DNA of 64,000 nt, from contig NC_067207.1 of assembly GCF_026262505.1 (NCBI RefSeq), positions 9,392,082 through 9,456,081 of the forward strand, written 5' to 3'. The notes under the pieces were generated by a model. That model saw only the letters and a list, made by a program, of their open reading frames with translations, did not search any database and was not told the origin of the DNA. Source of the DNA: Trichomonas vaginalis G3 (lineage: Eukaryota; Parabasalia; Trichomonadida; Trichomonadidae). A program made the position numbers and the translations under genes. Shown here piece by piece: positions 51,006 through 62,450 of this stretch (its first letter is position 1; each line of letters opens with the position of its first letter).

Positions 51006-52055
51006 GGGTTTCGTTTTGCTAAAATTGTCACTTTTATAGCATATTTGTTTTTGGATGTTTTGCGAAACCAAAAAAAAAAACTATGATATACAATGTGTGT
51101 GTAAAAAAATACTTTATTTACTAGTTAAAAAATCATTTGGTATTGATCAAGTTTTTTTTTCTGGATAAGATATTATATGGATAATTGGATAGAAAATACA
51201 ATTATATAATCTTGTACCTGGTTTAATTAAGCTAATTGTCATCAGAAACTTGTAATTTTTATGAATTTCAGATTTTCTTTTCATTACTGCTTTTCTTAAT
51301 AGGTCAAGTTCTTATTTACGTTATAAAGTATGATATTTACAAATATCAAGTTATCGTGTTTTTTGAGAAATTATGAGAAACAAACAAAAATGAAAAAGAT
51401 AGGAATAGCAATGAATAGTGATGTGGGTATAGAAAATGTAAGAGATATGAATGCAAAGCAATCAGTATTTAGGACATTGACCATAGATTTCGAAAAAAAA
51501 ATGCTGCATATTGAGCGAAAACTATGATTATATTATAAGGCTGTCATTTAAAGCATAATGAAACTATTCCCTTTTCATTTTAATCGAATAAGATAGTAAA
51601 GATTTTTGAATTAGCTAGAAACTGATGAGATGTTTTCACAAATCAGATTTTTAATCTCTATAATGCATAATTCACTCAATATCTCAATTTTGATATTGCG
51701 AGATATTTTTGCTATCGGTTTCGCAATTTTGACACAATAGCAAGAGGGTTCTATAAGCATTATTATCAACGTAGAATCTGAATATCATATCAGAAAATGT
51801 CGCAAATCTGACATTTACCCGACCAAATAGCAAAAATAATTGAATACTTTTCGCAAAAACTTTAAAAATCGATAAAAATATGAAATATAGATATTAAAGA
51901 GACTTTTTATATAATATTCATAAAGATTTTCCAAAAATATGATACCGCAAAATTAAAAAAGTGACGTCTTGAGTGGAGTCAAAGGTCGAAATTGCTAGCT
52001 AAATGTTTTTTTAGCGAAATTGCGTATTGTACGTTTTTTTCGCAAAACGAAACCC
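51006..52055. mobile_element. Inner TTAA-flanked element
   Basis: 1,050 bp flanked by TTAA (51002-51005 and 52056-52059). Ends are GGGTTTCGTTTTGC on the left and the exact complement GCAAAACGAAACCC on the right. No transposase; a 65-residue frame at 51330-51527 has no support. It was inserted into the outer element, and the Mutator-like element landed only about 20 bases beyond its right end. Confidence 0.85.
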
Positions 52056-52078
52056 TTAAATAAATATAATTTTCGATA

Positions 52079-55000
52079 GGCGTCAAAAATTTTCTCACTG
52101 GGTTTTCGTCTATCAATCCCAGCTCATTATATACGCAACCAATCAAAAATCTGATATGGGAGTCCAAGGCTAACTTTTTGTTGTCTACCTAATAAAAGAG
52201 GAAGCAGCATTAGTGAGAATAATCGCAAATATTCAATTTAAATTATCTTTTTATTCTTAATTTAAAGTGACAAAAAGAATAAAAAACCTATTCTAAGGCA
52301 TGTTGTTATGTAAATGAGACTAGACATCATATTTTATGTTATGAAAAAAAAATATTTAGAATTTTAGAACAAAATAAATAGAAAAAATAGCATAACTTAT
52401 GGATGTGCGTATATTAAATTTAATAAATTAAGAGAAATTATTTTTGGCGCCAAAATTATTCGTTAACTCTCAAATTTTTCTGAGTCAATAAGCCGCCAAA
52501 AAAGTGTCATTTCTTTATAGGAAAGGAAACCTATTTGACGAACAATCCGGACACTAGTGCCTCAGCGAATTTCCCCAAACCCACCAATCCCCTCCCTGCT
52601 GTTGTGCACCATCGATGGAAAGTAAGTCATCAATAGTCTCTTTTCCTGATTTCAAGCTAACGTTAGATCATTCATGAAAGAAATCATTGCCTTTCATCAG
52701 AGACTTTCGTTATAACTGCGCTGCTCTCAAGTTCATCTTGAGAAATTTACGTAATAACTGAATTCCCAAAGTTCTTTAGGTGATCCAAAACACTGTAGCT
52801 GCTTGAACTTTGGACGAGCCTCGCACCCCAGAGAATAGAAATCCCAATCTTGCTCATGTTTAGTTGAATTAGTCTGCAGCAGTACAGCTCTGATACCACA
52901 AGATCGTGATGTATACAAAGTCACAACGCTATTTGATTCAACAACTAGCTAGTTTTGACATCAAATTGCAAAATTTGACTTCGTTATGAGCTCTTTGTAG
53001 CAAAAATACATTACACTTAAAGACTAGTTGCTAGACTGTAGTAGTTTGTTCGTATATATCTATTTTTCCCCAACGTATTGCATACTACATTTTGACAAGA
53101 CTTGCAACCTTATAGTAACCTCGTTGGGAATTGTTCAAGCAAAGCGTAGGTAGTTAAGGTCGAGTAAGAGTTCTTCTTAAATCTTTCACTGAATGAGTAG
53201 GTGTTGGAAGAACTGTTCTCTAAAGCGATACAGTTGCGCTACATGTTCGTCAACTTGTCTAGAAATAAATATATCATTTGTTTTATACGTTTTTTCGTAA
53301 TAAATCTATTTTATTTGTTGTATTTGAGTATGAAGATAACAAAAACTACGGCATAAGACGCAGTACACTGGGCTTCGTTGCCATTTTATTTACCATGTTA
53401 AGAATAAACTTAACAGACATGCTTTGTTTTCGACGAAGCCATCTAAAATAACGTACATCTAAATAAAACTAAAAAACTGTAAAATTTCTTTATTTGATAG
53501 TATACTTCAAATTATGCACTATACCTTCTAGAATTCTATAACACTCTTTGCATATAATTTTTTTAAAAAAAGTTATATCTCGACAAAAATATGATTTATC
53601 AATAGAGTATGTAAAATAAAACTCATTCGCAGTATTAAAAAATCGTAAATCTTTCCAAAAAAATTTTGAATTACAAATTTTAAAACTTAAAACAACATTT
53701 TTTGAAGCGAAAAAACGAAATCTAATTTTTTTTGGAAAATTTAGAATAAATAGAGCTCTTTAACTCGTCGAATACAAATTGTTTTCAAGTTTTTTTCGAC
53801 CGGAAATTGAACTTTTAGAGTTTATACAATAAGATTCACATGAAAAAATACGGGTTTAACAAAGAAATCACCAATATAAAGGTTTTTTAGTAGAACGAGA
53901 TTGATAAAAACTATGGTATGATAAAAAGACGATAATTTTTTTGGCGGGATAATTGAAGAATATGAATGATTCGAATTACAGACATACTCTAGTCCGAAAC
54001 TTACTATGGTTCGTGACTTATTTTTGACACAGAATAGCTGTAGACTAAGGCTTACTCTAGATCCAGACTTATTATACAATTAAATTTGCTTTTGGAATAA
54101 GACTTAATTTTAGTTACAAACTTATCTTAATATCAGACTTATATTTAGAATCAGACTTACTTTAGTCTAGAACTTACATTTAGAATCAGACTTCCATTTC
54201 AAGTCAGACTTACTTTCGTCCGAGACTTACATTTCAAGTCAGACTTACTTTCGTCCGAGACTTACATTTCAAGTCAGACTTACTTTCGTCCGAGACTTAC
54301 ATTTCAAGTCAGACTTACTTTCGTCCGAGACTTACATTTCAAGTCATACTTACTTTCGTCCGAGCTTACATTTCAAGTCATACTTACTTTCGTCCCGAGA
54401 CTTACATTTCAAGTCAGACTTACTTTCGTCCGAGACTTACATTTCAAGTCAGACTTACTTTCGTCCGAGACTTACATTTCAAGTCAGACTTACTTTCGTC
54501 CGAGACTTACATTTCAAGTCAGACTTACATTCGTCCGAGACTTACATTTCAAGTCAGACTTACTTTCGTCCGAGACTTACATTTCAAGTCATACTTACTT
54601 TCGTCCGAGACTTACATTTCAAGTCATACCTACTTTCGTCCGAGACTTACATTTCAAGTCAGACTTACTTTCGTCCGAGACTTACATTTCAAGTCATATA
54701 CTTTCGTCCGAGACTTACATTTCAAGTCATACCTACTTTCGTCCGAGACTTACATTTCAAGTCAGACTTACTTTCGTCCGAGACTTACATTTTAAGTCAT
54801 ACTTACATTAATATCAAACTTATATTAACCTACGACTTACTTTTATTCCCAGACATCTTGATCCACACTGACATTGAAAACCACTCATACATCTAAAGCC
54901 ACTCAAACATCTAGATCCACTACGACATGGAAATCCACTCAAACATAATTTTTGCTCTCTAACTACATTTTTATATGATTTTACAACCTAAATTTTCTTC

Positions 55001-55600
55001 TTTACCTAAAGATTATTCGCAATATCTGAATATCATTAATTAATTGAGATATTCAAGTTTTGACAGCGGATTTGGAAAGCAGACTTGATGGAGATTTTAA
55101 ATCTGATGTCAAATCTTGGTTTTGTGCATTATTGGAAGAGAAAAAAGGGTGTTAATTGCAAATCTTAAATATAGGTTTTTACGAAAAATGTAATTAGGGT
55201 TAGAATCATAGAAAGATATATCTGTCAGACATTGTTATGTGTGACAGATAATATTGCATCTCATAGACACTGTTGCATCTGTCAGACACTGTTAAATTTC
55301 ATAGACACTGTTGCATCTCATACACACTGTTGCATCTGTCAGACACTATTGCATCTGTCAGACACTGTTGTATCTCATAGACACTGTTGTATCTCATAGA
55401 CACTGTTGCATCTCATAGACACTGTTGCATCTCATAGACGCTGTTGCATCTGTCAGACACTGTTGCATCTGTCAGACACTGTTGCATCTCATAGACACTG
55501 TTGCATCTCATAGACACTGTTGCATCTGTCAGACACTGTTGCATCTCATAGACACTGTTGCATCTGTCAGACACTGTTGCATCTCATAGACACTGTTGCA
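52079..55600 (+). repeat. Left terminal inverted arm of the MULE
   Basis: Near-identical, inverted, to the right arm at 59575-63098, except for a replaced block at 52513-52753. Contains TTTTTGGCGCCAAAA at 52441-52455, a 35-bp satellite and the start of a 19-bp satellite. Homology fades inside the 19-bp array, so the inner limit is approximate. Confidence 0.88.
54150..54800 (+). repeat. 35-bp satellite, left arm
   Basis: About 18 units with period 35: ACTTACATTTCAAGTCAGAC followed by TTACTTTCGTCCGAG. Single-base variants (CAGAC or CATAC; CTTTCG or CATTCG) and a few one- to three-base indels. It continues on both sides as degenerate ACTTA-spaced sequence (53980-54150 and 54800-54910). Its inverted partner is at 60376-60985. 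Confidence 0.9.
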
Positions 55601-56150
55601 TCTCATAGACACTGTTGCATCTCATAGACACTGTTGCATCTGTCAGACACTGTTGCATCTCATACACACTGTTGCATCTGTCAGACACTATTGCATCTGT
55701 CAGACACTGTTGTATCTCATAGACACTGTTGCATCTCATAGACACTGTTGCATCTGTCAGACACTGTTGCATCTCATAGACACTGTTGCATCTCATAGAC
55801 ACTGTTGCATCTCATAGACACTGTTGCATCTCATAGACACTGTTGCATCTCATAGACACTGTTGCATCTCAGACACTGTTGCATCTCATAGACACTGTTG
55901 CATCTCATACACTGTTGCATCTCATAGACACTGTTGCATCTCATAGACACTGTTGCATCTCATAGACACTGTTGCATCTCATAGACACTGTTGCATCTTT
56001 CAGACACTGTTGCATCTCATACACACTATTGCATCTGTCAGACACTGTTGCATCTCATAGACACTGTTGCATCTCATAGACACTGTTGCATCTCATAGAC
56101 ACTGTTGCATCTGTCAGACACTGTTGCATCTCATAGACACTGTTGCATCT
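55221..56150 (+). repeat. 19-bp satellite, left arm
   Basis: Roughly 47 units of 19 bp: ACTGTTGCATCTCATAGAC, with a second form in which CTCATAGAC is CTGTCAGAC. The array decays into irregular units up to about 56290. It is more than twice as long as its partner in the right arm. Two opposite-strand frames of about 72 residues cross it, but they are only repeats without stops. Confidence 0.9.
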
Positions 56151-56479
56151 ATCACTTACTTTTGCTTCTGTTAGATACTATTGTATCTCTCAGACACTCT
56201 TGCATCTCTCAGACACTATTCCATCTCATTAACACTGTTGCATCAGTCTCTCACTGTTGCATCTTTCATTGACTTTTTTATCTCTCAGGAAATATTTTAT
56301 CTCTATAATATTTTTTATATCTCCCAAACTTTTACATCTTTCTGATTAATTTTTTTATCCTTTTTCATTCTGTTCTGTATATCGAATCTTTATATAACAA
56401 ATAATTAAATAGTTTCTCATATTTATTAACTGTTTTTATAAACAATAATCATACACATTTTATTCATATAAATATTTTT

Positions 56480-56821
56480 TCACAAACCATTTTTCCGCTT
56501 CCTTCTTACAACAAAATCTGGATCTCTTTCCTTGTCTTTATTATCAAAAACTTCTTCGATAATTTTTGAAATCATGTCTTTGTTTTGCTGATATTCATCT
56601 GATTCTTCCGGAAGATATGCATTACTTAATGCCAAATCTATCACTTCTGGATGTGTTTTTCTTAATGATGATATATAATGAATTGCCTGAATTGTATCAT
56701 AATCGATGTTCATCCCAAGATTAAACATGAAACTTGTTGCCTTGTCAATTGACGGAAGATTTAAAATGCGTTGAACAAGACTTTTAACTCCTATATCTGG
56801 AGTTACTTGTTCTTCATACAA
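56480..56821 (-). pseudogene. MULE transposase gene, 3' frame segment
   Basis: A 113-codon frame (first codon TTG) that overlaps the end of the main transposase frame by 19 bases. Upstream of 56821 the same frame reads KTFTTKVENEIYLYEEQ without a start codon, so this is best explained as the original C-terminus, shifted by a one- or two-base indel near 56830-56880. The sequence is helical and charged and ends in a basic RRKRKNG motif, a possible nuclear localisation signal. Confidence 0.5.
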
Positions 56822-59010
56822 GTAAATTTCGTTCTCAACTTTGGTTGTAAATGTTTTCCGAGCCGAAATTTTGCATTGTTCATTTTCCGATCACCCTTTC
56901 CTATCGGATTGTCTTCATCATCATAAACTAGAATATTCTTCGAACTATTGAATTCCAATTTTCCAATATGAAATGCTTTAGGTTTTTCTAAATCGGCCGG
57001 TTTTACATCTAAGATGTTATGAATACATGGAATATGAACACCATATAGTTTATAAACATTTTCCATGTTGCAGTTGCATTTACAATGCTGTTCGACTTTA
57101 TTTTTAATTGCCGAAATTTTCAATTTTCTATAAAGTTTCATTACATTATCATTTTTTGGATCATCAATTTGATTAAATCTCGACATTATATGTTCAATCA
57201 TTGTTTGGAACTTCAAAAGTTTGTTTGTGCTTGAAATCTCCTTCATTTTGGTATTCAAGCTCCCGTGATTACCTTCCGCATGATTGCTAGGCATGATTTT
57301 GACATCTCTCTTAAATCGTGCGATTTTGGATTTGAATTCCTCTTTGCCAAGATTGATCCATTTTTCCATATCAAGAGGATCAACCAATTCATTCTTATTT
57401 AAATGATTAACAATTTCGGAGTATGTTTCGTATCTAACATTATACGTTGCTTCATCTTCTGCATATATTACTTCTCGAATCAATCCCCTCATGATTACAC
57501 TATCTTTAATTGTTTTTAAAAAATGATAAGCGCAAAGCCAATGAATTAAATGGCTACTTTTGCAAAAACTTTCAAGAGAAGAGTGCAAATCGCTTAAAAT
57601 CGGGACATTTTGAATATCAACATCTGTAGCAGATGAAACTAGTCTTTCATAAAAGATTCTGTAAGCATTTGAGTTTTCGCTCAGCCCGAAGTAATATCCC
57701 AGTGGATAACCTGTGTTATTAATAACACACTGGGGTAATATAAGTATATACGGAGGAAACGAAAACGTGGCATCCAGTTCGATGGTCTGGATACATTCGT
57801 TTTCAATTGCAACCCTTAATAAATCAGGTACAAGGTCTGGGATCCAGCATGACCATTGAATTGATTTTGAATTGCAAGTTGCAAGATCTTTTAGCTTATC
57901 TTCTAAAAGATGGACATAAACTTTGCCGGGTAATTGTTTAAGTAACGAGCGCAAATCATAAATATCCTTAATTATTGGTGAATTGAAGTTGGTATAACGT
58001 GTCAGTTTTTTGCTTAACTTATTTGAAGGAATTACACATTTTGAAATTTGAACTCTGTTAATAACATCCTCGATTAAATAAGGTATATCTTTGTTATTCC
58101 TTATTATAACAGCTTGACTCATTTTTTTGTTAATAATTATTGTAAAAGCCTTATATCGATTTCCTTCAATATATTTTCGATCAAAATCAAGTTCTAGAAT
58201 TAAACGATCACTAGGATCAGTGTCTTTAAAATAGAAGTCTGTGTATTTGGGAGGATTTTCTTGTTCCTTAAATGGAACTATTTTAAGGAAAAAAGGAAGA
58301 TAATTAAAGAGTTCATGAATCTCACTGAAATTCCATATATCTGAGGCACCAATATTCCAAGTTACTTGGCGTGATTCTTTGTCATAATTATGCATTACTT
58401 CAATGTTTGCAATTTTAAGAACATTATATCCGCGGGGAATTTCATTAATCATGCGTTTTGATAAATAATAGCCACTTGCAATGCGATTATATACATTGAA
58501 AATGAAATCTGCCTGTGAATCAAGAATATATGAAACAAATTGCTCTTTGTCATCGTCAATAAGATCTTTAGATACATATTGAAAAAATACAGCCATATTT
58601 TTTAATCTAGCTGCGTGCCTGACAACAGACTTCATGAATCCTTTCGATCGAACAATATCATCTGGTTTATATGAATTAATGTAAGATATAATTTCCGCAA
58701 AATTTTGATATTTTAAATAGCATTCAAATGCGAATGAACTTATACGAATTTTCTTGGATTTAAGTAAATTCAGTTCAAAACCAGCGATCAATGATTTTTT
58801 GACATTGAGGATATTGACATAATATTTTTTTCCGCATTGAACATTATATATAAATTTTTGGTTATCGTCAAAGTTTGATAGTTTTTCAGTATTTGCACAT
58901 AAATATTCAAGGATATTGTTTGCATTGAAAGCATATGCTAATTCTATCACCAAAAATGGTTGTTCCAATATTGCGACCAAATAGTTTGGATAAAAAAGCG
59001 TCAAGATCAT
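56803..59010 (-). pseudogene. MULE (Mutator) transposase, main frame
   Basis: A 735-codon frame. The catalytic core is clear: first Asp in IELDATFSF (Asp413), second Asp in PILSDLHSSL (Asp474), the CxxH of WLCAYHF (493-496) and the third acidic residue in SNHAEGNHGSLN (Glu579), followed by a SWIM-type zinc finger (CKC/CNC at 643-647 and PCIH at 661-664). This is the standard MULE order: DDE core, then SWIM. Residues 1-390 have no DNA-binding domain I can name. The first 40 residues (ILEQPFLVIELAYAFNANNILEYLC) resemble the cap of DUF3447/ankyrin-type proteins common in trichomonads. Frame changes near 58950-59000 and near 56850 break the gene, so this copy is probably inactive but its ends may still be moved in trans. 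Confidence 0.8.
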
Positions 59011-59422
59011 CCATTAACAAAGTATCAATTAGAAAATCCTTCAATGTTTGTGGAAAAACATGAATATAGTTATATTCTTCTTCATCACCCATATCCTTGC
59101 TATATTCGTCTGCTATTGAAGTTAAGTATTCATTTGGTGTAGGGTAAAATTCTAAATTGTCCAGTATTTCATTGACCGCCGGTGCGAAATTTAAGTTATG
59201 TATTACAAAAAGGGTAATGTAGTTATAAGCATCACATGTACGAATGCGCTTACATTCAGCCTGAATATCATTAAATTCTGGATCTTCTAAATCGAGGTCT
59301 ATATTATTCTGAACGAGATATTTTGAATAATTTATTATCTTAAGAATAGTACTATTGATTTTATTTAGATCAATAATACATCCATAATCAAAAGGAGCCA
59401 TGGCCATTAAACGGAATGTCAA
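58907..59422 (-). pseudogene. MULE transposase gene, 5' frame segment
   Basis: 171 codons from an ATG at 59422 (MTFRLMAMAPFDYGC); another Met lies at residue 6 and at 8. It overlaps the main frame by 104 bases in another register. The overlap holds a six-T run (in CTTTTTTATCC on the coding strand, about 59000) and a five-T run, typical sites for a frameshift or a sequencing slip. The segment is acidic and helical (DLDLEDPEFNDIQAECKRI) and looks like the N-terminal part of the DUF3447-type leader. It lies between the two satellite arrays. Confidence 0.5.
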
Positions 59423-59564
59423 TTTTAAAAGTAAACGAATTTTAGGATTAAACTAAGAAGAAATTTAAAATTTAAGTAAGAGAAATAATTTTTATAAAAT
59501 AAATTTAATAATGAAAACAAAAAACAGAAAAATATTTAAAATTAGAAATAGAGTAAGATAATGT

Positions 59565-59960
59565 AATAGTGTCCGAGAGATAAAACAGTGTCTGACAGAT
59601 GCAACAGTGTCTATGAGATGCAACAGTGTCTATGAGATGCAACAGTGTCTATGAGATACAACAGTGTCTATGAGATACAACAGTGTCTATGAGATGCAAC
59701 AGTGTCTATGAGATGCAACAGTGTCTGACAGATGCAACAGCGTCTATGAGATGCAACAGTGTCTATGAGATGCAACAGTGTCTATGAGATACAACAGTGT
59801 CTATGAGATACAACAGTGTCTGACAGATGCAATAGTGTCTGACAGATGCAACAGTGTGTATGAGATGCAACAGTGTCTATGAAATTTAACAGTGTCTGAC
59901 AGATGCAACAGTGTCTATGAGATGCAATATTATCTGTCACACATAACAATGTCTGACAGA
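59565..59960 (-). repeat. 19-bp satellite, right arm
   Basis: About 20 units of GTCTATGAGATGCAACAGT and the CTGACAGATG form, the reverse complement of the left-arm array. It is much shorter than the left array, so the arms have changed copy number independently. Confidence 0.9.
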
Positions 59961-60375
59961 TATATCTTTCTATGATTCTAACCCTAATTACATTTTTCGT
60001 AAAAACCTATATTTAAGATTTGCAATTAACACCCTTTTTTCTCTTCCAATAATGCACAAAACCAAGATTTGACATCAGATTTAAAATCTCCATCAAGTCT
60101 GCTTTCCAAATCCGCTGTCAAAACTTGAATATCTCAATTAATTAATGATATTCAGATATTGCGAATAATCTTTAGGTAAAGAAGAAAATTTAGGTTGTAA
60201 AATCATATAAAAATGTAGTTAGAGAGCAAAAATTATGTTTGAGTGGATTTCCATGTCGTAGTGGATCTAGATGTTTGAGTGGCTTTAGATGTATGAGTGG
60301 TTTTCAATGTCAGTGTGGATCAAGATGTCTGGGAATAAAAGTAAGTCGTAGGTTAATATAAGTTTGATATTAATG

Positions 60376-60985
60376 TAAGTATGACTTAAAATGTAAGTCT
60401 CGGACGAAAGTAAGTCTGACTTGAAATGTAAGTCTCGGACGAAAGTAGGTATGACTTGAAATGTAAGTCTCGGACGAAAGTAAGTATGACTTGAAATGTA
60501 AGTCTCGGACGAAAGTAAGTCTGACTTGAAATGTAAGTCTCGGACGAAAGTAGGTATGACTTGAAATGTAAGTCTCGGACGAAAGTAAGTATGACTTGAA
60601 ATGTAAGTCTCGGACGAAAGTAAGTCTGACTTGAAATGTAAGTCTCGGACGAATGTAAGTCTGACTTGAAATGTAAGTCTCGGACGAAAGTAAGTCTGAC
60701 TTGAAATGTAAGTCTCGGACGAAAGTAAGTCTGACTTGAAATGTAAGTCTCGGACGAAAGTAAGTCTGACTTGAAATGTAAGTCTCGGACGAAAGTAAGT
60801 ATGACTTGAAATGTAAGTCTCGGACGAATGTAAGTATGACTTGAAATGTAAGTCTCGGACGAAAGTAAGTATGACTTGAAATGTAAGTCTCGGACGAATG
60901 TAAGTCTGACTTGAAATGTAAGTCTCGGACGAAAGTAAGTCTGACTTGAAATGTAAGTCTCGGACGAAAGTAAGTCTGACTTGAA
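60376..60985 (-). repeat. 35-bp satellite, right arm
   Basis: About 17 units, reverse complement of the left-arm 35-bp array, with the same variant types in a somewhat different order, showing separate turnover of the two arrays. Confidence 0.9.
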
Positions 60986-62231
60986 ATGTAAGTCTGATTC
61001 TAAATGTAAGTTCTAGACTAAAGTAAGTCTGATTCTAAATATAAGTCTGATATTAAGATAAGTTTGTAACTAAAATTAAGTCTTATTCCAAAAGCAAATT
61101 TAATTGTATAATAAGTCTGGATCTAGAGTAAGCCTTAGTCTACAGCTATTCTGTGTCAAAAATAAGTCACGAACCATAGTAAGTTTCGGACTAGAGTATG
61201 TCTGTAATTCGAATCATTCATATTCTTCAATTATCCCGCCAAAAAAATTATCGTCTTTTTATCATACCATAGTTTTTATCAATCTCGTTCTACTAAAAAA
61301 CCTTTATATTGGTGATTTCTTTGTTAAACCCGTATTTTTTCATGTGAATCTTATTGTATAAACTCTAAAAGTTCAATTTCCGGTCGAAAAAAACTTGAAA
61401 ACAATTTGCATTCGACGAGTTAAAGAGCTCTATTTATTCTAAATTTTCCAAAAAAATTAGATTTCGTTTTTTCGCTTCAAAAAATATTGTTTTAACTTTT
61501 AAAATTTGTAATTCAAAATTTTTTTGGAAAGATTTACGATTTTTTAATACTGCGAATGAGTTTTATTTTACATACTCTATTGATAAATCATATTTTTGTC
61601 GAGATATAACTTTTTTTAAAAAAATTATATGCAAAGAGTGTTATAGAATTCTAGAAGGTATAGTGCATAATTTGAAGTATACTATCAAATAAAGAAATTT
61701 TACAGTTTTTTAGTTTTATTTAGATGTACGTTATTTTAGATGGCTTCGTCGAAAACAAAGCATGTCTGTTAAGTTTATTCTTAACATGGTAAATAAAATG
61801 GCAACGAAGCCCAGTGTACTGCGTCTTATGCCGTAGTTTTTGTTATCTTCATACTCAAATACAACAAATACAAATAGATTTATTACGAAAAAACGTATAA
61901 AACAAATGATATATTTATTTCTAGACAAGTTGACGAACATGTAGCGCAACTGTATCGCTTTAGAGAACAGTTCTTCCAACACCTACTCATTCAGTGAAAG
62001 ATTTAAGAAGAACTCTTACTCGACCTTAACTACCTACGCTTTGCTTGAACAATTCCCAACGAGGTTACTATAAGGTTGCAAGTCTTGTCAAAATGTAGTA
62101 TGCAATACGTTGGGGAAAAATAGATATATACGAACAAACTACTACAGTCTAGCAACTAGTCTTTAAGTGTAATGTATTTTTGCTACAAAGAGCTCATAAC
62201 GAAGTCAAATTTTGCAATTTGATGTCAAAAC

Positions 62232-62450
62232 TAGCTAGTTGTTGAATCAAATAGCGTTGTGACTTTGTATACATCACGATCTTGTGGTATCAGAGCTGTA
62301 CTGCTGCAGACTAATTCAACTAAACATGAGCAAGATTGGGATTTCTATTCTCTGGGGTGCGAGGCTCGTCCAAAGTTCAAGCAGCTACAGTGTTTTGGAT
62401 CACCTAAAGAATTTTGGGAATTCAGTTATCCGTTACTACTCTTAAATTAA
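62232..62450 (+). other. Possible Ty3/gypsy-type RNase H fossil inside the MULE arm
   Basis: A short stretch reads VTLYTSRSCGIRAVLLQ, resembling the conserved start of Ty3/gypsy RNase H (LxTDASxxGIGAVLLQ), and is followed by Phe/Tyr-Ser sequence of similar spacing. The matching inverted piece is in the left arm (52733-52924). If real, it is a short, broken and old retroelement remnant carried as a passenger. The similarity is short and could be chance. Confidence 0.3.

Noticed and set aside
53822-54079. 85-residue frame present in both MULE arms (also 61104-61361)
   Set aside because: Identical only because it lies in the inverted arms; overlaps the degenerate edge of the 35-bp satellite and has no recognisable domain.
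54150-54800. CRISPR-like or coding repeat (35-bp units)
   Set aside because: No spacers, no long frame, and an inverted duplicate in the other MULE arm; it is a satellite within the transposon.
55584-55817. Cys-rich repeat proteins of about 72 residues on both strands
   Set aside because: Simple translations of the 19-bp satellite, open on both strands by repeat structure alone.
61731-61982. Copia-type RNase H motif (RRSTLGFVAIL)
   Set aside because: Only about ten residues fit, no neighbouring motifs, and the frame is short; the match is too weak.
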